Shown here: one piece after another, positions 1 to 12,055 of the stretch
Numbering within the stretch: position 1 is the stretch's first letter
Layout: each line of letters starts with the position of its first letter
Notes under the pieces: generated by a model
The model's database searches: none
The model's input: the letters and a program-made list of their open reading frames with translations, nothing else
What the model was told of the DNA's origin: nothing
Source of the DNA: Chamaecrista fasciculata
Taxonomy: Eukaryota > Streptophyta > Magnoliopsida > Fabales > Fabaceae
Reading direction: 5' to 3'
DNA: 64,000 nt
NCBI GenBank assembly: GCA_003254925.1
Contig: QANZ01028759.1
Coordinates: 488,881-552,880 of the forward strand
Position numbers and translations under genes: made by a program

Positions 1-598
1 CTCACGCGCTCGAATGTTCGATTCTCTTCTTCATATGTTTCCCCTGAAATCTCTCCCGTCAACGTAAGGCTCATTTTCATTCCCTCACTTAGAAACTTCA
101 GTTTTTCATTTCGATCTGATAGTGCTTCTGCTATGTATAATTGGAAGAAATCGGAGACTTTTTTATTCGTCTGCTGCTATGGAAATGTGGTTTACAGAAT
201 AGTTGAATATCTTAGTGTGTTATGGAAAATGGAATTGTTTTAGACGATTCTCGTTCGCAATAGTAATTTCCGTCGGTGATGATGATGTTGTGATTGGCGT
301 ACGTGTAGAATTATAGTGTTATTCGGAGGCTAGATCATTTGCTCTGTTTTTTCTCGTTTTTTCTTGTGCAAGATTGATTAAATGTCTAAATAAAAAATGA
401 CATTAGAAACTTCAGCCCTTTCGAGTGTGGTAATTACTGAGTACAAATGGCCAATTTGTTCTGAGATAGTTGTAGTACTTTGGCTTTTTTTAGACTTTGA
501 TTAATTGACATCTGCTGCCATCATATTTTCTTTAGCAGACTGGGATATTCGCCCAGACTGAGGGATTCACAAGATTCGAGCACAGTAATGGCTTAGCA
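1..598 (+). repeat. Segmental duplication of the bL19m 5' region (partner 6787-7401)
   Basis: Exon end, intron 1 and the start of exon 2 match the bL19m gene nearly base for base, with scattered substitutions and small indels in the intron. Similarity begins before the window and stops abruptly at 598/7401, inside exon 2, after which the two sequences are unrelated. The shared intron shows this was a DNA duplication and not a processed copy. The coding frame in this copy is still open. Confidence 0.9.
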
Positions 599-3500
599 TT
601 GAGTTTACCCACAAACAGTTCCCAGATATCAGGAAATGTCGTGTTCCCTGTCAAATTGGTGTCCCAAAGTGAGGTTTGTCATGCATTTCAGATTCTTGTG
701 CTTTGCATTCTCGTAGGCAGAAAATATAGGTAGACTACTAACGATGAATCGCTTTTGTCATATAATCTGTCACTGATCTGATGGGAAAATCTTAGCCTGG
801 TTTTTGCAAGATATATGTTCTACTATATATAATTCGATATTTAATACATGTTCTCCAATATATATGCAACATCTGGGGGAAAGTTTTTGAAATAATGTGA
901 TGCTTGCTTTGTTTAACTGAAGAACCTAATAGCACCTAAAAATATATAAGTAAGTTATATCCTTCTGATAATGAACTATAATTGCACAACCGCTCTTCAC
1001 ATATGAAACAGTGAGAAAATAATGATTCCCTGAAAGTTTTTACTTTACTTATTGTGCTTATTACATGCTATCGAGTTCCAATTTTGATTGTGATTTTGGC
1101 TTATAAATAAGATAGGTTTTCAGGGTATAGAGTTTAGGGACACTAATTTAGTACATAATTAGACTCTTAATTTGTTTCCCCCTTTGTTTTCAAGTGGACA
1201 GCATTAGTCAATTTGATGTTATCTTTTGTTGAGGGCGGCTTTTCAGTTCAATGCTCGTTATTTAGATTTAACACGAGTAGGTTTCTTGTTTTAAGCGCAG
1301 ATACTTTCCTTTACCTAAATTTAACGTAATATGGTTCATATTGGAGTTTTTTCCAGTTAGATTTTAGGTTGTCGTTCATGTGTTACTAAGTTGTAACCCG
1401 CCTTTGCATGCAAAATGATTCTCTGTAGATGCCTTAGGTTATCCAATTATAGATGAATTCATGGTTCTTAAGCAATCGGGTAAGCTGTACTTGACTATTT
1501 TAAGAGAAGCATGTTTCTTTTACAGGAAATGGTATTGCTTGCATAGGCCAGGTCTTGAAAACACAACCACTGCAACATGCACCAACTGTGCATTCTATTC
1601 AATATTCAAGTATGCTTGAACTTAACTCTGAACTGAAGCAACTAGTGAAAAGGGGTCAGTTGTGTGAAGCTAGGGATATGTTTGATAAAATGCCTCAAAG
1701 AGACGAAATTTCTTGGACCACAATAATAGCTGGTTATGTCAACACCTCAGACTCCCATGGAGCATTGGTCTTGTTTTCAAATATGTGGGTACAACCAGGA
1801 CTTCAAATGGACCAATTTGTGATCAGTATTGCAATTAAGGCTTGTGCAGTCAGTATGAACATATGTTACGGAGAATTACTGCATGGATATGCTGTGAAGT
1901 CTGGTTTGAAAAACTCAGTATTTGTTGGTAGTGCCCTACTAGACATGTACATGAAACAAGGCAAATTAGAGCAAGGTCGCAGATTTTTTAAAGAAATGAC
2001 AATAAGAAATGTAGTATCATGGACTGCCATTATTGTTGGGCTTGCACATGCTGGTCACAGTATGGAGGCATTGTTATACTTTTCTGAAATGTGGAAATCA
2101 AAAGTGGGCTGTGATCCATATACGTTTGCCATTGCCTTAAAAGCATCAGCTGATTCAGGTTCCTTACATGATGGGAAAGCTATACATGTGCAAGCCATAA
2201 AAAAGGGGTTTGACGAGAGCTCATATGTGGTTAATAGTCTTGCTGCCTTGTATAACAAATGTGGAAAACCAGACTATGGATTTCGATTGTTTGAACGAAT
2301 GGGGATGCTAAATGTGGTTTCGTGGACGACTATTATTACTTCATATGTACAAATGGGTCAAGAAGTACATGCAGTTGAAGCATTTAAAAGGATGAGAAAC
2401 TTAGATGTTAGTCCCAATGAGTACACTTTATCAGCAGTAATTTCTGCCTGTGCAAATCATGCTGTCATTGAATGGGGTGAACAGTTACACGCCTTTGTAT
2501 TGCGCCTAGGTCTGATAGATGCTTTGTCAGTGGCAAATTCCATCATGACGATGTATTCAGCATGTGGGCATTTAACTTCAGCTTCAATAATTTTCCATGA
2601 TATGCCTAGAAAAGATATTGTTTCTTGGAGCACTATAATTGCAGTTTATTCTCAAGGAGGTTATGGAATAGAAGCTTTTGAATATCTATCATGGATGAGA
2701 AAGGAAGGGCCAAAACCCAATGAATTTTCTCTTGCTAGTGTGCTAAGTGTGTGTGGAAGCATGGCACTTCTTGAGCAAGGGAGGCAAGTGCACGCTCATG
2801 TACTGTGCATTGGCTTAGATCATGAAGCCATGATTCTGAGTGCTCTAGTCAAGATGTACTCGAAATGTGGTAGCCTGCAAGAAGCTTCAAAAATTTTTTA
2901 CTGGGCCAAAAGTAATGACATTATATCATGGACAGCCATGATTAGTGGGTATGCTGAACACGGATATAGCCAAGAGGCTATTAATTTGTTTGAGAAGATT
3001 GACAGTAATGGTTTGAAACCTGATTCTGTGACTTTCATTGGGGTTCTTACAGCTTGCAGCCATGTTGGACTGGTCGATCTTGGCTTTCACTACTTCAATT
3101 TGATGAGATGTAAGTACCAAATCAGTCCAACAAAAGAACACTATGGTTGCATGATTGATCTTTTATGCAGGGCAGGGAGATTGAGTGAAGCTGAGCATAT
3201 GATAAGAAGCATGCCATTTCAAAGTGATGATGTTGTGTGGTCTACCTTGCTCAGAGCATGTAGGATTCATGGGGATGTTGACTGTGGAATGCGAGCAGCA
3301 AAAGAGGTATTTCGCTTGGATCCAAATTCTGCTGGAACTTATATCACTTTGGCTAACATATTTGCTGCTAAGGGTAGATGGAAGGAAGTTGCGCATATAA
3401 GGAAGTTGATGAAGTCAAAGGGTGTAATAAAAGAGACAGGGTGGTCGTGGATTGAGGTCAATGATCAAGTAAATGCATTCGTTTCTGGGGATCAGTCTCA

Positions 3501-3600
3501 TCCACTAAGTGAACACATCTTCGCCATTGTGAATTTACTAGGCCCACAAAGAGAATGTGCTAGTCTGGAAATAGATACCCTTTTAAATGTCGAAGATTAA
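1..3600 (+). CDS. E-class pentatricopeptide repeat protein, probable organellar RNA factor (5' end outside window)
   Basis: The main exon (1526-3600) encodes about 13 PPR-type helical repeats of the PLS kind, with recurring VVSWTTII and MYSKCG-type signatures, then an E/E+ tail around WSWIEV and GDQSHP. There is no DYW deaminase domain. Such proteins bind organellar RNA and serve in editing or processing. Layout resembles Arabidopsis At3g47840 (from memory, not aligned). The first ATG in the main exon is at 1612, giving 662 residues, but the frame is open back to the acceptor at 1524-1525. Two upstream exons fit: 1-63 (donor GTAAGG) and 539-668 (donor GTGAGG). Their phases (0, then 1) join exactly in frame. 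They are homologous to the bL19m presequence exons at 6.7-7.4 kb, implying a mitochondrial address. The alternative is that 1-668 is a dead duplicate and translation starts at 1612. The PPR identity is firm; the 5' model is inferred. Confidence 0.85.
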
Positions 3601-6080
3601 CTGAAGGCTGAGTTGCACTTCATTATGGTAATGTTAGATCAAGTTACTTTGTTTGAATTAAGCTTTCAAATGTTGTAGAATGAGATCTGATATATCATTC
3701 CCCATCTTTAGCCATTTGGCCACTGAAGTGTTCCACTTGGGTTTTACCTTTGAAAGTGAAACTGGCAGAGAAGTCATTTCAAGGCTTGCAGAGGTTGTTT
3801 TGGACCCAGTAAAAGGTGCCTTTTTTGAGTGACTTACTATTTGCTTACACTTATATTTGATAATTTTTTAAACATAAGACATACAATCTCGAATCTGGGA
3901 AGAAATGGTTGATTTGACATTTATCTTGATATAATCTGTCCAGGTGTTACAGCTGGTATTGGAAAACATTTTTCAGAAACCAGTGACACCAATATAATCC
4001 GATTCAAACCAATCTATGTAAGAAGTTTTCCTTGAATTCCTTGAGAAAAGGTAAAAACACTTTTCATAGTTGTAACTCGTATAGTTTCATTTCTACCTTT
4101 CTGCATTCAATACCTGTTTTTTGTTCTGTTGTTCACTTGATGGTCTATGACTCTATGGCTGATAATAAATCCCATGTGTCTTTTAGATTCTTTCATGGGA
4201 CCATTGAGCATGTTATAATGATGGGCCTAACTGTTGTGTGGTTTGACATTATAATAAGCCCCAGCATGCCCCTTCAATTTTTTTTTTTGTTGATACAACT
4301 TTATGAGACTGCATTTCCTCGCATGGTGAATCTTAATGTATTATTTAGAGTAATTTTGACTTTATAGTTTATGTGAAAATGATACATGATTTGTGCATTT
4401 TTCTCTGATGTCCATAGATATATTTTGTTAGTCACAAGTCACAACGCACAATTAATCTCTCTCTCTCTAATGCAGGACTCATACTGCCATAAAAGAATGA
4501 TATATGGTCCTTGATTTGTCGCTTCCCCAGATATTAGCAACTTGATTTTTGTCAAACTTGGATTGTTTACTAGGGGAAATGGTCCTATGTTAATTATATG
4601 ACTTGGAGTTCAACATTGGCTCCATGTCAGCCAAAGTTCACTGAAGAAAAGGTGAAATTAATTTCGTAGTCTGTATGCTTTCCTACCTCTGTGTGGCATT
4701 TATTTGCCAATTACCTATTGATGTTGCTCATTTCGTAGAACTTTAATTCAATAAAATTTTTCGGCAGCTTATATATTTCCTTTTCCAACTCAAAAGGCAT
4801 TTGCATTTGCTGAGCTTGTTAGTAAGAAGTAGATGAAGACATTTACGATGCTTGTGACCGATGATTGGAAAGTTGGATGAGGCTACTAGTTATGAAGTCT
4901 GTGACTTGGTAGGAGAACCACATCTAAGCAAAGAGATCAATTGGAAAAAAAATAGGTAAAATTACTTATATCTTTATTATAAAATTTCTTAAATTGTAAA
5001 TAAATTTTACACTCTTCCATAATTATGTTAAAGTATGTTTTTAGTATTCTCACTTTACTATGATTGGTTCTGATGTAGCAAAGGCACGGTGGGAGTTGAA
5101 ATCCTATTAGTCACTTTAATGCTTAAGTCAGTGAATACTCGAGGGAGAAACATGTAAGATGGATGATTCAGTATGCAAAATCATACCTTGGCTAATAAGG
5201 GACTGGTTTATATGCATGGGAGCTTTTGCGAGTGAGGAGGGAATTACAAGGTGGTTGTGTCAGTTAGGGCGTTATAATTGAATGAGGGATTTTGGGGGTG
5301 CCATATCAGGTTCTATACAAAATTTTTTACGCATGTTATTTATTTATTGAGAAACTTTATAACAATAATATGAGAAACTTTATAAGTTTTGTTGAGTTCA
5401 ATTATACTTGTTTTGGATTTACGTATAAATTGTTTTATGTTGCTGATGATAGTATGGAAGTATCTCTTGGTAGCATCAGCATGTTCCTTCTAGTGTGTAT
5501 AGATTGCTCTTCAACTTGACAGTAACACACTAACACCTAGAGGGGATGTGAAGGTGTTTATAAAAATGTTTTTGGAAATAAATAACTTTGAAATGATTGA
5601 ATAACTAATTTTTATTTGAAATCATTCGCAAATATTTTATCAAAAAAGAAATGGAAATTAAAAAGTGCTAAGATAGAAAAAGATAACTTCGGTATTGATC
5701 CCGGTTACTCAAATAATCAACAAGACTTATTTTAGTCTTTGTTCACAGGTAACCAATAACACAATGGTTTTAACTTGCTTTTCACCAAAGATAGGGTTTT
5801 CTCCACTCACCAAAACAGATTTTGGAGAGGTATCCATTAGGATATTTTTTTTGTCTGATATATCCATTAGGATTAATTTGGACATTTTTTTTCTTTTGGT
5901 CAGGAATTTGAACATTTGACCATTGAAAATATCTGATCGAATAAATTTAAATGAGATAAGTAAATATTTTCATTCCCTCATGTCATAATTATGTTCAATT
6001 ATAAATATTGATTAATCATTTTCAAATTAGTTTTCAATCATAATTAATTAATCAAATTCAATTGTAAATTTGTAATCAAT
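3601..6080. other. Intergenic region, no gene recognised
   Basis: 3' flank of the PPR gene followed by AT-rich sequence. Open frames at 4032-4367, 5292-5519 and 5695-5919 show no recognisable motif or codon bias. No clear terminal inverted repeats seen. Confidence 0.6.
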
Positions 6081-6345
6081 GACACAGACATGTATGCAAA
6101 TACGTCAAATTTTTAAAATTACACGACATGACACGACATATATTTATATATATATATAAATAATTAAATATTTATAAATTTTAATGAAAAATTTAAAATT
6201 TACAATATTTATTCATAATATATGTCATATATATTATTAATTTTTTATTGTTTGTTATGTTAAAGTTACAAAAAACTAATTTTATATTCTAAAATTTATA
6301 AATATGTCTTGTAGGTATCGTACGCGTATTAGACAATGATAACTG
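6080..6345 (-). mobile_element. Degraded copy of the GCATGGACAC-type MITE
   Basis: The AT-rich body (a run of TATATATA-type sequence, the ACACGACATGACACGACAT block and the 'tgttatgttaaagttac' stretch) matches the reverse complement of the MITE at 18021-18339. The termini are eroded and I see no target duplication. Confidence 0.5.
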
Positions 6346-6654
6346 TACACCCTCAAAATAAAGTATCCACGTTTCATAGAGAGAATAATAAAATTTATTT
6401 TTTCCTAAAAATATGTTACTTAAATTTTTTTTACATGATCAATTATAATAAAGAGGATATAAAAGAAAATATTTCACACATTTAATTAAAAAATTAATGT
6501 TTATAACACTTAAAATTAGATGAAGTTGTGACAAAATTTGTAAGAAATTATATATGTTAATTTTAAAAAATTTAGTAAATCTCTTTCTTTTGGCCAAAAA
6601 GCAAAATTGGCATAGAAAAATTGTAGAGAGAGAGAGAGATGTAGCGCACACTCT

Positions 6655-6663
6655 AAACCCTAA
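6655..6663 (+). promoter_or_regulatory. Telo-box (AAACCCTAA) with adjacent GA tract upstream of bL19m
   Basis: AAACCCTAA lies about 50 bases before the bL19m ATG, just after a GAGAGAGAGAGA run (6626-6639). Telo-boxes close to the transcription start are a known feature of plant ribosomal-protein promoters, so co-regulation with translation genes is likely. Confidence 0.65.
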
Positions 6664-6714
6664 CCCCTCTTCTTCTTGTTTCTCTCGCACACTGCGATCG
6701 CATTTCACTCTCAC

Positions 6715-8209
6715 ATGGCTTCACGCAGACTCTTATCGTCGTTGCTCCGATCATCGCTAAGCCGATCTCCGTTAAGATCACAAGAACTCACGTGCTCCAA
6801 TGTTCGATTCTCTTCCTCATATGTTTCCTCTCGTATTTCTCCCGTCAATGTAAGCCTCATTTTCCATTCCCTCACTTAGAAACTTCAGTTTTTCATTTCG
6901 ATCTGGTAGGGCTTTCTGCTATCTATAATTGGAAGAAATCGGAGACTTGTTTGTTCGTCTGCTGCTATGGGGAATAGGGTTTACAGAATAGTTGAATATC
7001 TTAAGTGTTTCAGGTGCAGTTTGTTTATATTTGTTGCCTTGCTGTTTTGTGGAAAATGGAATTGTTTTAGACGTTTCTCGTTTGCAATAATGGTGATTTT
7101 GTGATTGGTGTACGTGTAGAATCAATGAATCACTGTGTTATTTGCTCTGTTTTTTCGTTTTGTTACTTGTGCAAGATTGATTAAATGACTAAATTAAAAA
7201 TGAAATTAGAAACTTCAGCCCTTTCGGATGTGTTGATTACTGAATACAAATGGCCAATTTGTTCTGAGATAGTCGTAGTACTTTGGCTTTTTTTAGACTT
7301 TGATTAATGGGCATCTGCTGCCATCATTTTTTCTTGAGCAGATTGGGGTATTCACTCAGACTGAGGCATTCTCAAGATTCGAGCACAGCAATGGCTTAGC
7401 ATCGATACTTGGAGATTTTAGATTGGGTATGTCTCATCAGGCTGCTGGAGTTGTACCACGTTTCCCTTCCAGGTTTATGTCAACCCAGATAAATTCTGAT
7501 GAGTCTTCTGAAGATAGCTCTGATCCAGTCCCTGATGTGGCTCCACGTATAAAATTTAAGAGATTGGACAAAACTGCTAGGAACATTATGCAGGCATGTG
7601 GCTGCCCTTCAACATTTTAAATAACAACATTTTACTTTTATATCATATAAAAATTTCTGATATCATATGATGTAGATTTTAGATAAAGAAGCAGTAGGGG
7701 AAGTCAGAGAACAGAGAGAGATACCCGAAATAAAGCCGGGTTATATTGTGCAACTCAAAGTGGTATGGTTTTTTGTTTTAAAGATTTGAAAATATCATTG
7801 CTTCTTCAGGTTGTTAATTGGATTTTTTTCCTGATCACATTTGATAACAGGAAGTTCCTGAGAACAAGCGGCGCGTGTCAATTATAAAAGGCATCGTTAT
7901 TGCAAGGCGTAATGCTGGTCTTCATTCTACATTTAGAATTAGAAGGCTAGTTGCTGGGGTTGGGATTGAGTCTCTCTTCCCACTGTAAGTATTACCTTGT
8001 CAGTTTTTAACTAGATCTGCCTTTTCCCTTTTGACATGCTGCTTTTTATTGTTAAAGTGCATTCCTGAATCCCAATTGATTAAGCTTTTTGCATGTGTTG
8101 TAGGTATTCACCAAACATAAAGGAGATAAAGGTCCTTGAAAAGAAGAAAGTTAGGAGGGCCAAACTCTACTACCTCCGGGAGAAAATGAACGCACTTAAG
8201 AAGCAATAA
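6715..8209 (+). CDS. Mitochondrial large-subunit ribosomal protein bL19m
   Basis: Five exons: 6715-6849, 7342-7593, 7676-7762, 7851-7984 and 8104-8209, total 714 nt, 237 residues. The start is the ATG at 6715, which opens an Arg/Ser/Leu-rich presequence ([15 protein letters not shown]) typical of mitochondrial import. The bL19 domain occupies the C-terminal half: [10 protein letters not shown], then [35 protein letters not shown] and the basic end [13 protein letters not shown], all in the order seen in bacterial L19. Bacterial L19 sits at the subunit interface; the same place in the mitoribosome is expected. Introns 1, 3 and 4 are GT-AG. Intron 2 (7594-7675) has a GC donor (CAG|GCATGT), and splicing there is required to continue into ILDKEAVG. 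No lesion is seen. A 5' partial duplicate lies at the start of the window. Confidence 0.93.
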
Positions 8210-8599
8210 CAAAGTTTACCCTGGTAGAAATTTTTTATGGTTGAAATTTTAGTTGTACTTCATATCTGCCTGTGGATGCAATTCAAGTGCCTCTGGTTGT
8301 TTCATCATTGACGTGATTTCACAATACAAAGCTTTATTTTCAATACTTAGAGTTAGAGCCTGCAGATAATGGGGAGGCCGAGGAAATTATTTTATAAATG
8401 TACTGATATGCATTCATTTGGGAATATCATATTTTAAAATTTTATTCAAGGAGTGTAAAGATCTTTTCCTCCTGTTGTAACCATTATTATTATGTGAGAT
8501 TATGTCTTCGACTGGGGAGGGAAGGGAAGGATCACACCATCCGCCATCTTACCTCAAACTGATTTTTTTTCTAGTTAACTTTAACATAGTTATTTAAGA
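8210..8599. other. bL19m 3' flank
   Basis: Untranslated and downstream sequence of the ribosomal gene. Nothing else recognised. Confidence 0.6.
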
Positions 8600-9385
8600 C
8601 CCTAATATTAAAATTTAAAGGTCAAATTGGTTTTAAATATATATTCTTAAGTTCATTTTTCCCTTAAGTCCATTTAGTTTTATTTTAGTTCTAAATTATT
8701 GAATGTGGTCATATATATTTTGTTTTAAGTTTGAGTATGACGAGTTATTTGATACTTTTGACGAGTACTTTCTCTATCTAATTGGGGTTATTAACAAACG
8801 AGATCAAATTGAGTTATGAAAGTGAGTCATTTGTTTCATAGTCAAACAAGTGAAGTTGATCATATCTCTCTCGTTTTAAATATGAATGTGATGAGTTTGA
8901 ATCTATAGATTACTCTTAACGAGTTCTTTTTTACTCAGTTGGGACCATTAATCAATTAAGTCGATCAACTTTCCAATTTTTTACTTTTTTGGCTCAAACC
9001 CGCTTTTGAGTTTGATTTGATTTCATTTGCTAACATTTCCATGAGTATTTGATCTCAAACCCGCATTTGAGCCCATAACTCTAAATTTGCACATTGAGAC
9101 TTGAAACAAGAAAGATATTACCAACTTTACTTGTTTGATCATAAAATGAGCGGTTCACTCTTGGGATTTAATTTGACATTGTTTGTTGATTTTCCTAACT
9201 GAATAGAAAAAATACTCGTTAAAAGCAACACATAGCTCTAGACTTGTTACATTTGAACTTAAAATGAGAGATATATAATCATTTAATAATTCGGTACCAA
9301 AATGAAATTAAATGGAAACATTTAGGACCAAAATGAACTTAAAAGTATACATTTTGGACCAATTTGAATATTGACCAATTTTTAA
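8600..9385. mobile_element. Foldback/TIR element with AAATTGGTC-type arms
   Basis: Left end (8618 on: ggtcaaattgg, aagttcattttt, aagtccatttag) and right end (about 9290-9378) are inverted copies over roughly 80-100 bases with indels. The interior is AT-rich with several GACGAGT motifs and no coding capacity. No convincing target duplication; the class is uncertain. Confidence 0.5.
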
Positions 9386-9395
9386 AATCTTAATA

Positions 9396-10149
9396 GGGAA
9401 AAGTACCGTTGATACCCCCAATGTATGAGTCATTTTCAATTATACCCCAAACGTTTTTTTTTTGTCAATTATACTCTCAATATTTCACATTTGAGTCAAT
9501 TATATCTCAACCCCTAACTAATTACTGAATAGTTCATAATGTTTGTCATCTTTAACAAACAAGTCCTTAGAAGTTATTAACAACTCTCCTTCTTTTACCC
9601 TAAAACATCGCCACCACATTTCATCGCCGCCGTCCACTTTGTCCTTGTTTCTGTCGACATGTTCCCTCTTGTCGCCGTCCTCAACTTTCTGTTCTCCCTT
9701 AAATTACGTCGTTCCCATCCGTTTTCCTTCCCTTATAACCGCTTCTCTCACTCATCTTTATTTTGCTTCTATCTCTAAAGGGGTTTTGAAGTTATTTTAC
9801 TTCTCAATTTCGTCGACTACGATGACACTGCCACAAGAGATTGTGTTAACGTCGAGAACTAGAGCTATTGGTATTTCTGCTTGATTTCTCTGTATTTGAG
9901 GCTCACCGACGAGTTTGTGTGTGGTTGCTGGAACTGTGAAAAACATAGGAGAGATTTTTCGGGATTCTCAATTGCAGGGACCAGTTCGTTAAAGATGACA
10001 AACATTAAGGACCTTAAAACAAAAAAAATGCCGGGTTGGGGTATAATTGACTCAAATGTGAAGTGTTGGGGGTATAATTGAAAAAAAGAACATTGGGAAT
10101 ATAACTGAAAATGACCCCATACGTTAGAGGTACAAACAATACTTTTGCC
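9396..10149. mobile_element. Non-autonomous Mutator-like element, family A copy 1
   Basis: TIRs about 50 bases long start GGGAAAAGTACCGTTG and end with CAATACTTTTGCC. The flanks AATCTTAATA (9386-9395) and AATTTTAATA (10150-10159) agree at 9 of 10 bases, as expected for a MULE. The interior (9590-9970) is GC-richer and gene-like but frames are short. It is shared with copies at 12056 and 61878, so it was captured before the family spread. Confidence 0.8.
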
Positions 10150-10336
10150 AATTTTAATATTTATCTTATTAGCATTGATATCAATATATAATGAATTAAT
10201 ATTTTTTTTTGTTTCTTTTACAATAGCTTTTAGAAAATAATAGTATTGTGTAATTAAGCTGTCCTTTAAAATTTACGAAGTATAGAGATTGATTTTCAAA
10301 AAATAAAACTATATGGATTAAATAAAGGGCAAAATT

Positions 10337-10545
10337 TATATCAAGTTCCTTATATATTTGTTATCAAGTTCTCCAATCGACATTTGACACGTGACAAAAA
10401 ATTTATACATGACCAATCATGATAGATAGAGAATATTAAATACTACTTTTTGCATGACCAATCATTAAAGAGAGAGAATGTAATTTTAACTTATGATTGG
10501 AGGAACTTAATAACAAACATATAAGGAACTTGATATAAGTTTTTT
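10337..10545. mobile_element. Small inverted-repeat MITE
   Basis: 'tatatcaagttccttatat' followed by 'ttgttatcaagttc' at the left is mirrored by the reverse complement at the right (10500-10540). The centre has two GACCAATCAT motifs. About 210 bases, no coding capacity. Confidence 0.7.
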
Positions 10546-10559
10546 TGTTAAATAAAAAC

Positions 10560-12046
10560 TTGAGTAAAGTATAAGAATTAAATGATTATATTAAGAAAAT
10601 AATGATTATATTTTTTTAAAAAAATAGTTAGTTAAAACCAACAACAACCCAAATCCATCATTATTAGTTTAAGTCCGTTTGAATTATTTCAATTATTCTC
10701 ATCAATCCAACTCAATCTTATTTGTTAATTAAAAAATAAATCCTAATCAATATGTGGTAAACCCAATCCAAATTAGGCCATGAACACCCTTCTCTAAAAA
10801 TTGTTGTTTTGTCAAATACACATCATACACAACATAAGAAAAGGGCTTGGACACAACCTACCCAAGAGCCACGGGAGATCAAGTAGACAACAAATAAACT
10901 ACAATAAAGAAGACTTACACTCCACGAGGGATTATCAAGGAGATTTTGCAAATTTTAAATATTTCATTCTAACCTAATCTACAAATCATATTTGAAAATG
11001 AGAAGAAAACAATCTCCTATAAACTAGAAGGGAGAGAAAGAAGCCAAACCGAAGCAACACACGTCGCTCAACTACAGGATAAAGATTACAACTCAAATTC
11101 AAAATACAACAAAACATACATAAAGATCTTGTAGAAAAAGGCTTTAGAAAAGGACTTCGAAAACTTGATCATCATTTCCTGTTTGTTGTAAATGAGAGAA
11201 TAGAGTTGTAAACATCATCTCCATGAAGCAAAACCTTTCTTAAAAAGAGGAAGAAAAACCTTCACAAAAAGGAGGAAAAGAGAAGAAGAAAGAACACGTT
11301 GAAGTGTCTAAAATACCTAAGTATGGCTACAAATAGAATTGGAACACTATTTAGGAAATTACAGAAACATCTCTCAATGTTTTCTTACTCTTTGCAACAA
11401 AAGAAAAAAGAAAAATATACAAAAGAAGAGTAAAGGCGAGGAACTGCATGGAAGAAACTGAGGGTGTGCAGCAGTCCCTCCCGACCTACCCCTGTCTGAA
11501 ATTGGAAAGGCAGCCTTGTGAAATCATGAATTAGATGCCAATAAATTTTTTTGTTTCTTTAAAGAAAATGTTTTAATTGGCATTGAGGCCCGGATTTGTT
11601 GGGCTGAAAGGCTTTTTAAAATTTTTTTAATAATGGGTCCCCATCTTGGGCCCAACGTCCATGGGTTAGGTTTGGACAAAAAAATAAGGCCTCATTTTAA
11701 TTGGATATGGACTTTGTTTTACAAATGAGGAAAGGAAGTTTGGTTTACAGCATGGAGCAACTTTTTATCTACCTTACCTCTCAAAATTAAAATTGGATTC
11801 TCTAGATTTGTTTGCATTTGGCCATCTTTAACCATCCGATTTTTTGTTCAGCGTTGAGATCTTGGTACATGACGAGTTCATTTAATAAAACGCTCGGTTT
11901 CATAGTCTTGGTTGGCTAGGCGATACAATATAGAGGACTGCAGAGAGCCTCTGATTACAGACGATCCGAGTCCCCCAAAATTATAAGCTAATTACACTTT
12001 GTCTCTTAAACTTTAAATTGTAATACTTTATCTTCTTAATCTTTTA
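10560..12046. other. Intergenic region, unidentified
   Basis: AT-rich; 10780-11480 is purine-rich on this strand and could be an old antisense transposon relic, but I found no motif that identifies it. No gene supported. Confidence 0.5.
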
Positions 12047-12055
12047 TATTAAAAT

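Noticed and set aside
2055..3396. Minus-strand open frames within the PPR exon
   Set aside because: Shadows of the PPR frame with no motif of their own.
4032..5919. Small plus-strand frames between the PPR and bL19m genes
   Set aside because: Low-complexity AT-rich sequence with no motif, splice structure or duplicate.
9543..9884. Ser/Leu-rich small protein at 9543-9884
   Set aside because: Lies inside MULE family A and the frame is not kept in the other copies.
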